A stretch of DNA of 64,000 bases. Origin: Rhodobacter viridis. Lineage in GTDB: Bacteria; Pseudomonadota; Alphaproteobacteria; Rhodobacterales; Rhodobacteraceae. The position numbers and the translations under genes are program-made. The stretch is taken from NCBI RefSeq assembly GCF_003217355.1, contig NZ_QJTK01000001.1, positions 434,001-498,000 of the forward strand, in the 5' to 3' direction. Below the pieces are notes generated by a model. It was not told the origin of the DNA. It was given only the letters and a program-made list of their open reading frames with translations, and ran no database searches. This document shows positions 14,756 through 24,291 of this stretch, one piece after another; position 1 is the stretch's first letter; each line of letters begins with the position of its first letter.

Positions 14756-14769
14756 AAATTTTCCTGAAA
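14756..14769. promoter_or_regulatory. CbbR half-site, cbbR-proximal
   Basis: AAATTTTCCTGAAA, only 3 bases before the cbbR ATG (minus strand) and matching 12 of 14 bases of the copy at 14787-14800. Spacing 31 bp, about three helical turns. Binding here would cover the cbbR translation start region. Confidence 0.55.
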
Positions 14770-14782
14770 GCGAGTTGCCGAA

Positions 14783-14800
14783 TTTCAAATTTGCATGAAA
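14783..14800. promoter_or_regulatory. CbbR operator dyad, TTTCA-N8-TGAAA
   Basis: Perfect dyad TTTCA (14783-14787), 8-base AT-rich centre, TGAAA (14796-14800), with the T-N11-A form of LysR-type sites. It lies 46 bases before the cbbF ATG, in the 93-base cbbR-cbbF gap. Best candidate for the main CbbRII binding site. Confidence 0.65.
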
Positions 14801-14845
14801 CCACTTTCGGCGCAACGTCCGGGCCAACCGAATGAGGAGGAGGCC

Positions 14846-15841
14846 ATGGCGATCGAGCTTGAAGGTCTCGGGCTAAGCCCGGAACTGGCAGATGTGATGA
14901 CCCGGCTGGCGCGTGTGGGGGCAGATCTTGCTCGTACCATTGCCCGGAACGGGGTGGAAGCGGACCTTGCCGCGGGTGTTGGCACGAATGCCGGGGGCGA
15001 TGGTCAAAAGGCGCTCGACGTGATGGCGGACGACGCTTTCCGCGAGGCGCTGACCGGAACGGCCGTCGCCTATTACGCCTCCGAAGAACAGGACGAGGTG
15101 GTGACGCTCGGCGAAGGCACGCTGGCGCTGGCCATCGACCCGCTCGACGGGTCTTCGAACATCGACGTGAACGTGTCGATCGGCACGATCTTCTCGATCT
15201 TCCCGGCCACCGATGATCCGAACACCAGCTTCCTGCGCAAGGGATCGGAGCAACTTGCGGGCGGCTACATCATCTACGGGCCGCAATGTGCGATCGTCTG
15301 CACTTTCGGCAAGGGCGTGCACCACTGGGTGCTCGATCTCGACACCCGCAACTTCAAGCGCCTGCCCGACATCAAGATGCTGCCGCAGGACACGTCGGAA
15401 TATGCGATCAACGCCTCGAACTACCGCCACTGGCCCTCGCCCATCCGCGCTTTCATCGACGATCTCGTCGCTGGCGCCGAGGGTCCGCGCGGTCGCAACT
15501 TCAACATGCGCTGGATTGCGTCGCTCGTCGCCGAAACCCACCGGATTCTCATGCGCGGCGGCGTGTTCCTGTATCCGGGCGACGAACGCAAGGGCTATGC
15601 CCGCGGCCGTCTGCGCCATGTCTATGAATGTGCGCCGATCGCCTTTCTGATCACGCAAGTGGGCGGCGGCGCCACCGATGGCTGCGAAGACATCCTGTCG
15701 GCCCTGCCCGACAAGCTGCATGCCCGCACCCCCTTCGTCTTCGGCTGCGCGGCCAAAGTGGCCCGCGTCACCGCCTACCACGACCTGCCCGGGGAGGAGA
15801 CCTCGGCACTTTTCAACACCCGCGGTCTTTTCCGGAGCTGA
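14846..15841 (+). CDS. cbbF: fructose-1,6-/sedoheptulose-1,7-bisphosphatase
   Basis: Removes the 1-phosphate from FBP and SBP in RuBP regeneration; cytoplasmic, Mg-dependent. 331 residues, class I FBPase fold; the metal and substrate loop [10 protein letters not shown] is at residues 98-107, EEQDEVV precedes it, and GGVFLYPGD carries further substrate contacts. GAGGAGG is 5 bases before ATG 14846; the in-frame ATG at 14795 lies inside the operator region and is rejected. First gene of the cbbII operon, with strong C-ending codon bias throughout. Confidence 0.96.
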   Translation: MAIELEGLGLSPELADVMTRLARVGADLARTIARNGVEADLAAGVGTNAGGDGQKALDVMADDAFREALTGTAVAYYASEEQDEVVTLGEGTLALAIDPLDGSSNIDVNVSIGTIFSIFPATDDPNTSFLRKGSEQLAGGYIIYGPQCAIVCTFGKGVHHWVLDLDTRNFKRLPDIKMLPQDTSEYAINASNYRHWPSPIRAFIDDLVAGAEGPRGRNFNMRWIASLVAETHRILMRGGVFLYPGDERKGYARGRLRHVYECAPIAFLITQVGGGATDGCEDILSALPDKLHARTPFVFGCAAKVARVTAYHDLPGEETSALFNTRGLFRS

Positions 15842-15844
15842 GCC

Positions 15845-16723
15845 ATGTCGAAAAAATACCCCATCATCTCTGTCGTCGGTTCCTCGGGCGCCGGCACTTC
15901 GACGGTCAAGGCCACTTTCGACCAGATCTTCCGCCGCGAAGGCGTGAAAGCCGTGTCGATCGAGGGCGACGCCTTCCACCGCTTCAACCGCGCCGACATG
16001 AAGGCCGAACTGGAACGCCGCTATGCGGCGGGCGACGCGACCTTCTCGCATTTCTCCTTCGAGGCGAATGCGCTCGAGGATCTGGAACGCGTCTTCCGCG
16101 AATATGGTGAAACCGGCGCCGGTCGCACCCGTCATTATGTGCATGATGCGAAGGAAGCCGAGAAGTACGGCGTCGAACCCGGTCACTTCACCGACTGGGC
16201 GCCCTTCGAGGAGAACACCGACCTTCTCTTCTACGAAGGCTTGCACGGCTGCGTCTCGACCGAGGGCATCAATATCGCCGCCCATGCCGACCTGAAGATC
16301 GGCGTCGTGCCGGTGATCAACCTCGAATGGATCCAGAAGATCCACCGGGACCGCGCGCAACGCGGCTACACGACCGAGGCCGTCACTGACGTGATCCTGC
16401 GCCGCATGCACGCCTATGTGCACTGCATCGTGCCGCAATTCTCGCAAACCGACATCAACTTCCAGCGCGTGCCGGTGGTCGACACCTCGAACCCGTTCAT
16501 CACCCGCTGGATCCCGACGCCGGACGAAAGCCTGATCGTGATCCGCTTCCGCAATCCGCGCGGCATCGACTTCCCCTACCTCACCTCGATGATCCATGGC
16601 TCCTGGATGAGCCGGGCGAATTCGATCGTGATCCCGGGGAACAAGCAGGATCTGGCGATGCAGCTGATCCTGACACCGCTGATCGAGCGTCTGGTCCGCG
16701 AAGGCCGCCGCGCGCGCGCCTGA
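15845..16723 (+). CDS. cbbP: phosphoribulokinase
   Basis: Phosphorylates ribulose-5-phosphate to RuBP, the acceptor for RubisCO. 292 residues, the octameric proteobacterial type: P-loop GSSGAGTS at residues 12-19, the lid/catalytic region [15 protein letters not shown], the acidic FYEGLHGC block and [19 protein letters not shown]. Begins 3 bases after the cbbF stop. This class is usually activated by NADH; that is known for the family, not visible here. Confidence 0.97.
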   Translation: MSKKYPIISVVGSSGAGTSTVKATFDQIFRREGVKAVSIEGDAFHRFNRADMKAELERRYAAGDATFSHFSFEANALEDLERVFREYGETGAGRTRHYVHDAKEAEKYGVEPGHFTDWAPFEENTDLLFYEGLHGCVSTEGINIAAHADLKIGVVPVINLEWIQKIHRDRAQRGYTTEAVTDVILRRMHAYVHCIVPQFSQTDINFQRVPVVDTSNPFITRWIPTPDESLIVIRFRNPRGIDFPYLTSMIHGSWMSRANSIVIPGNKQDLAMQLILTPLIERLVREGRRARA

Positions 16724-16806
16724 GGCGAATGAAATCAAGATATTGGCGAGGTCCGGCCAAACCGGGCCCGCCGCTGGAAGAAACGGCTCATCAGGGAGGA
16801 GGAGCC

Positions 16807-18780
16807 ATGAAGGATCTGGATATGGCGCAGGAAACGCGGATGGCCAATGCCATTCGGGCGCTGGCGATGGATGCGGTGGAAAAGGCGAAATCCGGGCATC
16901 CCGGCATGCCGATGGGCATGGCCGATGTGGCCACGGTGCTGTTCAACCGCTTCATGAAGATCGATCCGTCGACGCCGAAATGGCCCGATCGCGACCGTTT
17001 CGTGCTCTCGGCCGGTCACGGATCGATGCTGCTTTATGCGATCCATCACCTGCTCGGCTATGCCGACATGGACATCGAGCAGCTGAAGAATTTCCGCCAA
17101 CTCGGCGCCCGCACCGCTGGCCATCCGGAATATGGCCATGCCGACGGCATCGAGGTGACGACCGGGCCGCTGGGTCAGGGGATCTCGACCGCGGTTGGCA
17201 TGGCACTCGCAGAGCGCATGAAGAATGCCCGCTATGGCGATGATCTGGTTGATCATTTCACCTACGTTATCGCCGGTGATGGGTGCCTGATGGAAGGCAT
17301 CAGCCACGAGGCGATCGACATGGCCGGGCACCTGAAGCTTGGCCGCCTGATCGTGCTTTGGGATGACAACCGCATCACCATCGACGGCGACACCGACCTG
17401 TCGACCTCGACCGATCAGAAGGCGCGCTTTGCTGCCGCAGGCTGGCATGTGCAATCCTGCGACGGTCATGCCCCGAACGAGATTGCCGCCGCGATTGAGG
17501 CCGCCCGCAAGGATCCGCGTCCTTCGATGATCGCCTGCCGCACCGTGATCGGCTTTGGCGCGCCGAACAAGCAGGGCGGCCATGACGTGCACGGCGCGCC
17601 GCTTGGCGCCGAGGAAATCGCCGCCGCGCGGGCCTTCCTCGACTGGCCGCATGCCCCTTTCGAGATCCCTTCCGAACTCACCGCGGCCTGGGGCCGGGTT
17701 GCGGCACGGGGGGCTTCGGCGCGGGCCAACTGGGAGGCGCGGTTGCAAAACCACGCTGCCCGCGCCGACTTCATCAAGGCGGAGGCCGACGACACCTCGG
17801 CGCTTCCGGCCGCCATCACCGCCTACAAGGCGAAGCTCTCGGCCGACAAGCCGAAGGTGGCGACGCGCAAGGCCAGCGAAATGGCGCTCGAGGTGGTGAA
17901 CACCACCCTGCCCCATTCTGTTGGCGGCTCGGCCGACCTGACCGGCTCGAACCTGACCCGCTCGAAGGGCATGGTCTCGGTCAAACCCGGTGCCTATGCG
18001 GGCAACTACATTCACTACGGCATCCGCGAGCACGGGATGGCGGCGGCGATGAACGGCATCGCGCTGCATGGCGGTCTGCGCCCCTATGGCGGCACCTTCA
18101 TGGCTTTTGCCGATTACTGCCGCCCGTCCATTCGCCTCTCGGCGCTGATGGGGGTTCCGGTCACCTATGTGATGACCCATGACAGCATCGGCCTTGGTGA
18201 AGACGGACCGACCCACCAGCCGGTCGAGCATCTGGCCTCGCTGCGGGCGATCCCGAACCTGAACGTGATCCGCCCCGCCGATGCGGTCGAGACCGCCGAG
18301 GCATGGGAAATCGCCATGACCTCGAAGCACACGCCGACGCTTCTGGTGCTGTCGCGGCAGAACCTGCCGACCGTGCGCACGACGCATGTGGCCGAGAACC
18401 TGACCGCCCGAGGCGCCTATCTGATCCGCGACCCCGAGGATCGTCAGATGACGCTGATCGCCACCGGGTCGGAACTCGAAATCGCGCTGACCGCCGCCGA
18501 TCACCTGGCGAAAGAGGGCATCCGCGCCGCCGTCGTCTCGGCCCCCTGCTTCGAGCTGTTCGCGTCGCAACCGCGCGACTATGTGACGAAGGTTCTGGGA
18601 ACCGCGCCGCGCGTTGGCTGCGAGGCTGCGATCCGGCAGGGCTGGTGCATGCTGCTCGGCCCGGGCGATGCTTTCGTCGGCATGACCGGCTTTGGCGCCT
18701 CGGCCCCGGCGCCGCAGCTCTATCAACACTTCAATATCACCGCAGAGGCAATTGTCTCTGAAGCAAAAAACTTGATCTGA
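16807..18780 (+). CDS. cbbT: transketolase
   Basis: Thiamine diphosphate enzyme moving two-carbon units between sugar phosphates in RuBP regeneration. 657 residues: [17 protein letters not shown] at the N-terminus, [20 protein letters not shown], the ThDP/Mg motif [13 protein letters not shown] through [10 protein letters not shown], and the pyrimidine-domain [29 protein letters not shown] lies directly before ATG 16807; an in-frame ATG at 16729 has no site and is rejected. Lies 83 bases after cbbP. Confidence 0.96.
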   Translation: MKDLDMAQETRMANAIRALAMDAVEKAKSGHPGMPMGMADVATVLFNRFMKIDPSTPKWPDRDRFVLSAGHGSMLLYAIHHLLGYADMDIEQLKNFRQLGARTAGHPEYGHADGIEVTTGPLGQGISTAVGMALAERMKNARYGDDLVDHFTYVIAGDGCLMEGISHEAIDMAGHLKLGRLIVLWDDNRITIDGDTDLSTSTDQKARFAAAGWHVQSCDGHAPNEIAAAIEAARKDPRPSMIACRTVIGFGAPNKQGGHDVHGAPLGAEEIAAARAFLDWPHAPFEIPSELTAAWGRVAARGASARANWEARLQNHAARADFIKAEADDTSALPAAITAYKAKLSADKPKVATRKASEMALEVVNTTLPHSVGGSADLTGSNLTRSKGMVSVKPGAYAGNYIHYGIREHGMAAAMNGIALHGGLRPYGGTFMAFADYCRPSIRLSALMGVPVTYVMTHDSIGLGEDGPTHQPVEHLASLRAIPNLNVIRPADAVETAEAWEIAMTSKHTPTLLVLSRQNLPTVRTTHVAENLTARGAYLIRDPEDRQMTLIATGSELEIALTAADHLAKEGIRAAVVSAPCFELFASQPRDYVTKVLGTAPRVGCEAAIRQGWCMLLGPGDAFVGMTGFGASAPAPQLYQHFNITAEAIVSEAKNLI

Positions 18781-18788
18781 GGGAAAAG

Positions 18789-19790
18789 ATGACCGTCAAA
18801 GTTGCCATCAACGGTTTTGGCCGCATCGGCCGCAACGTGCTGCGCGCCATCATCGAGTCGGGCCGCACCGATATCGAAGTCGTCGCGATCAACGACCTTG
18901 GCCCGGTGGAAACCAACGCCCACCTGCTGCGTTTCGATAGCGTGCACGGCCGCTTCCCGGCGACCGTGACCACCGGCGAGGACTGGATCGACGTCGGCCG
19001 CGGCCCGATCAAGGTCACCGCGATCCGCAATCCGGCTGAACTGCCCTGGGGTAATGTCGATGTGGCGATGGAATGCACCGGCATCTTCACCACCAAGGAA
19101 AAGGCCGCCGCCCACCTGCAAAATGGCTCGAAGCGCGTTCTGGTCTCGGCGCCGTGCGACAATGCCGACAAGACGATCGTCTTCGGCGTCAACCACGGCA
19201 CGCTGACCGCCGCCGATCTGGTCGTCTCGAACGCCTCGTGCACGACGAACTGCCTGTCGCCGGTGGCGAAGGCGCTGAATGACGCGATCGGGATCTCGAA
19301 AGGCTTCATGACGACGATCCACAGCTACACGGGCGACCAGCCGACGCTCGACACGATGCACAAGGATCTCTATCGCGCCCGCGCAGCTGCGCTGAGCATG
19401 ATCCCGACCTCGACCGGCGCTGCCAAGGCCGTGGGTCTGGTTCTGCCGGAACTGAAGGGCAAGCTCGATGGCGTTGCGATCCGCGTGCCGACGCCGAATG
19501 TCTCGGTCGTCGATCTGGTGTTCGAAGCCGCCCGCGACACCACCGTGGCCGAAGTGAATGCCGCGATCCGCGCCGCCGCCGATGGCCCGCTGAAGGGCGT
19601 GCTGGGCTATACCGACCAGCCCAACGTGTCCTCGGACTTCAACCACGACCCGCATTCCTCGGTCTTCCACATGGATCAGACCAAGGTGATGGAGGGCCGG
19701 ATGGTCCGCATCCTGAGCTGGTATGACAACGAATGGGGCTTCTCGAACCGCATGGCCGATACCGCCGTGGCGATGGGCAAGCTGATCTGA
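18789..19790 (+). CDS. cbbG: glyceraldehyde-3-phosphate dehydrogenase
   Basis: Reductive Calvin-cycle step from 1,3-bisphosphoglycerate to glyceraldehyde-3-phosphate. 333 residues with the Rossmann [13 protein letters not shown], the catalytic SNASCTTNC block (nucleophile Cys151) and [11 protein letters not shown] at the C-terminus. No C-terminal CP12-like extension. Residue 33 to 37 (AINDL) has the Asp typical of NAD preference, though cofactor choice cannot be settled here. Eight bases after cbbT; followed by a strong GC hairpin and repeat element before cbbA. Confidence 0.96.
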   Translation: MTVKVAINGFGRIGRNVLRAIIESGRTDIEVVAINDLGPVETNAHLLRFDSVHGRFPATVTTGEDWIDVGRGPIKVTAIRNPAELPWGNVDVAMECTGIFTTKEKAAAHLQNGSKRVLVSAPCDNADKTIVFGVNHGTLTAADLVVSNASCTTNCLSPVAKALNDAIGISKGFMTTIHSYTGDQPTLDTMHKDLYRARAAALSMIPTSTGAAKAVGLVLPELKGKLDGVAIRVPTPNVSVVDLVFEAARDTTVAEVNAAIRAAADGPLKGVLGYTDQPNVSSDFNHDPHSSVFHMDQTKVMEGRMVRILSWYDNEWGFSNRMADTAVAMGKLI

Positions 19791-19796
19791 ACCAAG

Positions 19797-19845
19797 CCGG
19801 GGGCGCTGCCCCCGGACCCCCGGCGTATTTCGGCCAAGAAAAAGG
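19797..19845 (+). repeat. dispersed intergenic repeat, copy A (hairpin plus AT core)
   Basis: A 49-base unit: perfect hairpin CCGGGGGC-GCT-GCCCCCGG (19797-19815), then ACCCCCGG and the core GGCGTATTTCGGCCAAGAAAAAGG. It matches 42 of 49 bases of the inverted copy at 31347-31395. Within the operon it may stall or process transcripts between cbbG and cbbA. Confidence 0.8.
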
Positions 19846-19869
19846 CCGCGAACTCAAGGAACTGAGAAA

Positions 19870-20934
19870 ATGGCACTGATCACCCTTCGGCAACTGCTGG
19901 ACCACGCTGCGGAATATTCCTACGGCGTGCCTGCGTTCAACATCAACAACATGGAACAGGGTCTGGCGATCATGGAGGCCGCCAAGGCCGTCGATGCGCC
20001 GGTCATCATCCAGGCTTCGCGCGGCGCGCGGTCCTATGCGAACGATATCATGCTGGCGAAAATGATCGAGGCGCTCGCCGCGATCTACCCGGATATCCCG
20101 CTCTGCATGCACCAGGACCACGGCAACAACGAAGCCACCTGCATGACCGCGATCCGTCACGGCTTCACCTCGGTGATGATGGACGGCTCTCTGGAAGGGG
20201 ATGCGAAGACCCCGGCCAGCTACGAGTATAACGTTGACATCACCGAGCGCGTCTCGCGCATGGCGCATTGGGTCGGCGCCTCGGTCGAAGGCGAACTGGG
20301 CGTTCTGGGCTCGCTCGAAACCGGGCAAGGCGAGGCCGAGGACGGCCACGGCGCCGAAGGTGTGCTCGATCACAGCCAGTTGCTCACCGACCCCGATCAG
20401 GCCGTCGATTTTGTCAAGAAAACCCAGGTCGACGCGCTGGCCATCGCCTGCGGCACCTCGCATGGCGCCTACAAGTTTTCGCGCAAGCCCGACGGCGAAA
20501 TCCTTGCCATGTCGGTGATCGAGGCGATCCACAAGAAGCTGCCGAACACCCACCTCGTCATGCATGGCTCGTCCTCGGTGCCGCAGGATCTGCAGGACAT
20601 CATCAACGAATTCGGCGGCGCCATGCCGCAAACCTTCGGCGTGCCGGTTGAAGAAATCGTGCGCGGCATCAAGATGGGTGTGCGCAAGGTCAACATCGAC
20701 ACCGACTGCCGCATGGCGATGACCGGCCAATTCCGCCGCATTGCCGAGCAGAACAAGGCCGAATTCGACCCGCGCAAATTCCTGAAGCCCGCGATGGATG
20801 CGATGCGCGATCTGTGCCGCGCCCGTCTCGAGGCCTTCGGCACCGCAGGCCATGCCAGCAAAATCAAGGTCATCCCGATGGATGACATGGCGAAACGCTA
20901 CGCCAGCGGTTCGCTCGCGCCCAAAACCGCCTGA
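19870..20934 (+). CDS. cbbA: fructose-bisphosphate aldolase, class II
   Basis: Zinc-dependent aldolase condensing triose phosphates to FBP and, in the Calvin cycle, forming sedoheptulose bisphosphate. 354 residues, CbbA type: the first Zn/catalytic block [35 protein letters not shown], the zinc histidine region [10 protein letters not shown], and [18 protein letters not shown] lies upstream of the ATG. It sits after the hairpin repeat and 18 bases before cbbM, so cbbA and cbbM form a hairpin-bounded pair. Confidence 0.96.
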   Translation: MALITLRQLLDHAAEYSYGVPAFNINNMEQGLAIMEAAKAVDAPVIIQASRGARSYANDIMLAKMIEALAAIYPDIPLCMHQDHGNNEATCMTAIRHGFTSVMMDGSLEGDAKTPASYEYNVDITERVSRMAHWVGASVEGELGVLGSLETGQGEAEDGHGAEGVLDHSQLLTDPDQAVDFVKKTQVDALAIACGTSHGAYKFSRKPDGEILAMSVIEAIHKKLPNTHLVMHGSSSVPQDLQDIINEFGGAMPQTFGVPVEEIVRGIKMGVRKVNIDTDCRMAMTGQFRRIAEQNKAEFDPRKFLKPAMDAMRDLCRARLEAFGTAGHASKIKVIPMDDMAKRYASGSLAPKTA

Positions 20935-20952
20935 TCGAAAGGACCCCTCATC

Positions 20953-22329
20953 ATGGATCAGTCAAACCGTTACGCCCGGCTCGACCTCAAGGAAGCCGAT
21001 CTCATTGCGGGCGGGCGCCATGTGCTCTGCGCCTATATCATGAAGCCCAAGGCGGGCTACGGCTACCTTGAAACGGCCGCCCATTTCGCCGCCGAAAGCT
21101 CGACCGGCACCAACGTCGAAGTCTCGACCACCGACGACTTCACCCGCGGCGTCGATGCGCTGGTTTACGAGATCGACCCGGCCAAGGAGATCATGAAGAT
21201 CGCCTATCCGGTCGAGCTTTTTGACCGCAACATCATCGATGGCCGGGCGATGCTGTGCTCGTTCCTGACGCTGACGATCGGCAACAACCAGGGCATGGGC
21301 GACGTCGAATACGCCAAGATGCACGACTTCTACGTGCCGCCCTGCTACCTGCGCCTGTTCGACGGCCCGTCGATGAACATCGCCGACATGTGGCGCGTTC
21401 TGGGCCGCGACGTGAAGGACGGCGGCATGGTCGTGGGCACGATCATCAAGCCGAAGCTGGGCCTGCGTCCGAAGCCCTTCGCCGATGCCTGCTACGAATT
21501 CTGGCTGGGCGGCGACTTCATCAAGAACGACGAACCGCAGGGCAACCAGACCTTTGCGCCGCTGAAGGAAACCATCCGTCTCGTCGCCGATGCGATGAAA
21601 CGGGCGCAGGATGAAACCGGCGAGGCCAAGCTCTTCTCGGCCAACATCACCGCCGACGATCATTATGAAATGGTCGCCCGTGGCGAATACATCCTCGAAA
21701 CCTTTGGCGAAAACGCTGATCACGTCGCCTTCCTCGTGGATGGCTACGTCACTGGCCCGGCGGCGATCACCACTGCCCGTCGGTCCTTCCCGCGGCAGTT
21801 CCTGCACTATCACCGCGCGGGCCACGGCGCTGTGACCTCACCGCAATCGATGCGCGGCTACACCGCCTTCGTGCTCTCGAAGATGTCGCGTCTGCAGGGC
21901 GCCTCGGGCATCCACACCGGCACGATGGGCTATGGCAAGATGGAGGGCGATGCCTCCGACAAGATCATGGCCTACATGCTGACCGACGAGGCGGCGCAGG
22001 GCCCGTTCTACCATCAGGACTGGCTGGGCATGAAGGCCACGACGCCGATCATCTCGGGCGGCATGAACGCGCTGCGCCTGCCCGGGTTCTTCGACAACCT
22101 CGGCCATTCGAACGTGATCCAGACCTCGGGCGGCGGCGCCTTCGGTCACGTCGACGGCGGCACCGCCGGGGCGAAATCGCTGCGTCAGTCCTGCGATGCG
22201 TGGAAGGCGGGCGTCGACCTCGTCACCTATGCGAAATCGCACCGTGAACTGGCCCGCGCCTTCGAGAGCTTCCCGACGGACGCCGACAAGCTCTATCCGG
22301 GCTGGCGCGACGCTCTGGGCGTGAAGTAA
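20953..22329 (+). CDS. cbbM: ribulose-1,5-bisphosphate carboxylase, form II
   Basis: Homodimeric form II RubisCO fixing CO2 onto RuBP, with low CO2/O2 specificity. 458 residues. Catalytic Lys166 in TIIKPKLG and carbamylated Lys191 in [14 protein letters not shown] fall at the same numbers as in the Rhodospirillum rubrum enzyme; loop 6 reads [12 protein letters not shown]. No small-subunit gene follows, as expected for form II. AAAGGACC precedes the ATG. The hairpin just after the stop may protect this message. Confidence 0.98.
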   Translation: MDQSNRYARLDLKEADLIAGGRHVLCAYIMKPKAGYGYLETAAHFAAESSTGTNVEVSTTDDFTRGVDALVYEIDPAKEIMKIAYPVELFDRNIIDGRAMLCSFLTLTIGNNQGMGDVEYAKMHDFYVPPCYLRLFDGPSMNIADMWRVLGRDVKDGGMVVGTIIKPKLGLRPKPFADACYEFWLGGDFIKNDEPQGNQTFAPLKETIRLVADAMKRAQDETGEAKLFSANITADDHYEMVARGEYILETFGENADHVAFLVDGYVTGPAAITTARRSFPRQFLHYHRAGHGAVTSPQSMRGYTAFVLSKMSRLQGASGIHTGTMGYGKMEGDASDKIMAYMLTDEAAQGPFYHQDWLGMKATTPIISGGMNALRLPGFFDNLGHSNVIQTSGGGAFGHVDGGTAGAKSLRQSCDAWKAGVDLVTYAKSHRELARAFESFPTDADKLYPGWRDALGVK

Positions 22330-22341
22330 GGCTTGACCATC

Positions 22342-22363
22342 GGGCGGGGGGACACCCCCGCCC
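22342..22363 (+). promoter_or_regulatory. intercistronic hairpin between cbbM and cbbE
   Basis: Perfect 9-bp stem GGGCGGGGG-GACA-CCCCCGCCC, 12 bases after the cbbM stop, with no U run. More likely an mRNA stabiliser or partial attenuator than a full terminator, because cbbE and later genes follow in the same direction. Confidence 0.65.
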
Positions 22364-22385
22364 ACACCCCTCTTTGGAGACCGAC

Positions 22386-23072
22386 ATGACCTTCGACCGT
22401 TCCATCAAGATCGCTCCCTCGATCCTTTCTGCCGACTTTGCCGATTTCGGCCGCGAGATTCAGGCCATCGAAGCGCAGGGCGCCGACTGGGTGCATGTCG
22501 ACGTGATGGATGGGCACTTCGTGCCGAACCTCACCTTCGGTCCGCCCGCCGTTGCGGCCTTCCGCAAGCACGTCAAGACGGTGATGGACGTGCACCTGAT
22601 GATTTCCCCGGTCGATACCTACATCGACGCCTATGCCGCCGCGGGCGCCGATGTGCTCACCGCTCATGTCGAGGCTGGCCCGCATATCCACCGCACGATG
22701 CAGGCGATCCGCGCCGCCGGCATGAAATCGGGCGTCGCCGTGAACCCCGGCACGCCGATCGAAGCGATCGAGCATATCCTCGACATCACTGACGTCGTCT
22801 GCATCATGACGGTGAACCCCGGTTTTGGTGGCCAGAAATACATCGACATGACCGCCAAGGTGCGCAAGCTGCGGGCACTGATCGGCGATCGCCCGGTGCA
22901 TATCGAGATCGACGGCGGCATGGACCCGGTCACCGCGCCGCTGATGGCGGCGGCAGGAGCTGACGTGTTCGTCGCGGGCTCGGGCGTCTTCAAGGGCGGC
23001 TCGGTCAACACCCCCGAAGTCTACGGCAAGAACATCGCGGCGATCCGAGCCGCGGCTCAAGCGGCGCTCTGA
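22386..23072 (+). CDS. cbbE: ribulose-5-phosphate 3-epimerase
   Basis: Converts xylulose-5-phosphate to ribulose-5-phosphate for phosphoribulokinase. 228 residues, TIM barrel with IAPSILSADFADF, the metal block VHVDVMDGHFVPN, CIMTVNPGFGGQKY and IEIDGGM. GGAGA at 22376-22380 is well placed for ATG 22386; a TTG at 22374 lies inside that site and is rejected. Next gene starts 8 bases after its stop. Confidence 0.96.
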   Translation: MTFDRSIKIAPSILSADFADFGREIQAIEAQGADWVHVDVMDGHFVPNLTFGPPAVAAFRKHVKTVMDVHLMISPVDTYIDAYAAAGADVLTAHVEAGPHIHRTMQAIRAAGMKSGVAVNPGTPIEAIEHILDITDVVCIMTVNPGFGGQKYIDMTAKVRKLRALIGDRPVHIEIDGGMDPVTAPLMAAAGADVFVAGSGVFKGGSVNTPEVYGKNIAAIRAAAQAAL

Positions 23073-23080
23073 GGGTCGCG

Positions 23081-23632
23081 ATGGCCGTTTCTCCTCCGGT
23101 CTGCGACTTCGGCTGGAAAGCCCCGGACTTCCGCCTGCCCGACACCTCGGGCAGGCTCTGGAGCCTTGACGACCTCCGCGGGCCGAAAGGCCTGCTGATC
23201 ATGTTTATCTGCAACCATTGCCCCTATGTTCAGGCGATCCTCGACCGGCTGCAGCGTGACGCCGAGGCGCTGATCGATCGGGGCATCGGCGTCGCCGCAA
23301 TCTCGGCGAATGATGTCGAAAGCTACCCTCAGGATAGCCCCGAGAACATGGCACGACTGGCCTCGGAGCGCGGCTTCCGATTCCCCTATCTCTTCGATGA
23401 AACACAAGCTGTCGCAAAGGCTTATGATGCGATCTGCACGCCGGATTTCTTCGGATTCAATGCCGATTGTCAGCTGCAGTATCGCGGTCGCCTGGATGCA
23501 TCTGGCCGCACCGCTGGGCCTGCAGATGCCCGGCGAGAGCTTTACGAGGCAATGCTGAGGATCGCCGAAACCGGTCAGGGGCCGCGCGATCAGATCGCGT
23601 CGATGGGCTGCTCGATCAAGTGGAAGTCGTGA
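23081..23632 (+). CDS. thioredoxin-fold (AhpC/TSA-like) protein inside the cbb operon
   Basis: A cytoplasmic redox protein; no signal peptide or membrane segment is visible. 183 residues: APDFRLPDTSGRLWSLDDLRGPKG opening, then a CNHC active site (Cys44, Cys47) in MFICNHCPYVQ, unlike the CGPC of thioredoxin, followed by a peroxiredoxin-like core and the conserved C-terminal GCSIKWK. Such proteins are listed only as thioredoxin-family. Start ATG lies 8 bases after cbbE, and its TGA overlaps the cbbZ ATG (TGATG), so it is coupled to the Calvin operon. Target unknown. Confidence 0.85.
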   Translation: MAVSPPVCDFGWKAPDFRLPDTSGRLWSLDDLRGPKGLLIMFICNHCPYVQAILDRLQRDAEALIDRGIGVAAISANDVESYPQDSPENMARLASERGFRFPYLFDETQAVAKAYDAICTPDFFGFNADCQLQYRGRLDASGRTAGPADARRELYEAMLRIAETGQGPRDQIASMGCSIKWKS

Positions 23633-24291
23633 TGACACCGGCGCTCATTTTCGATCTCGACGGCACGCTGATCGACTCGGCTCCGGCCATCCACAAGGTT
23701 TCGAACGACGTGCTGACGGGGCGTGGTTATGCGCCCCTCAGCCTCGAGCAGATCCGCAGTTTCGTCGGTCAAGGAGCGCCCCACCTGGTGCGCTGCCTGC
23801 TGACGACGGCAGGCGAAGACCCCGAAGGTCCGCTTTTTGAGGCGATCTATGCCGACCTTGTCACCCGCTATGAAACGGATGTCGAAGGAAACACCCTTTA
23901 TCCGGGTGTGATCACGGCCTTGGACCGTTTGCGGGCGATCGGATGCCCAATGGCGATCACCACCAACAAGCCTTACAAGCCCGCTCTCGCCGCGATCGCC
24001 CATGTCGGTCTGACGGATTATTTCGAGCTTGTCATTGGCGGCGACAGCCTGCCGACGCGCAAGCCGAACCCCGAGATGGTGCATGAGGCGCAAAGAATAT
24101 TGGGCCGGGATCACGCTCTTTACATCGGCGACAGCGAGATCGACGCGCAGACGGCCGAGAACGCGGGACTGCCGTTCGTGATCTACACCGAAGGCTATCG
24201 CAAGACCCCGGTCGACGCCTTGCCCCACGCCGTGAAGTTCAGCGATTTCAAAGACCTGCCAAGCATCATTGAGGGATGGACATGGAGCTGA
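23632..24291 (+). CDS. cbbZ: phosphoglycolate phosphatase
   Basis: HAD phosphatase clearing 2-phosphoglycolate made by the RubisCO oxygenase reaction. 219 residues: motif I FDLDGTLIDS (nucleophile Asp near residue 8), cap region, motif II TTNKP, motif III lysine in RKPNPEM and motif IV YIGDSEIDAQTA. The ATG overlaps the previous stop (TGATG). The frame is open further upstream, but that part overlaps the thioredoxin-fold gene and is not protein-like. Its position in the operon supports the CbbZ assignment over a general Gph. Confidence 0.93.
   Translation: MTPALIFDLDGTLIDSAPAIHKVSNDVLTGRGYAPLSLEQIRSFVGQGAPHLVRCLLTTAGEDPEGPLFEAIYADLVTRYETDVEGNTLYPGVITALDRLRAIGCPMAITTNKPYKPALAAIAHVGLTDYFELVIGGDSLPTRKPNPEMVHEAQRILGRDHALYIGDSEIDAQTAENAGLPFVIYTEGYRKTPVDALPHAVKFSDFKDLPSIIEGWTWS

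Noticed and set aside
14873-16738. Long minus-strand open frame across cbbF and cbbP
   Set aside because: Antisense to two unmistakable Calvin-cycle genes; product is low-complexity and has no family features. A by-product of high GC at third positions.
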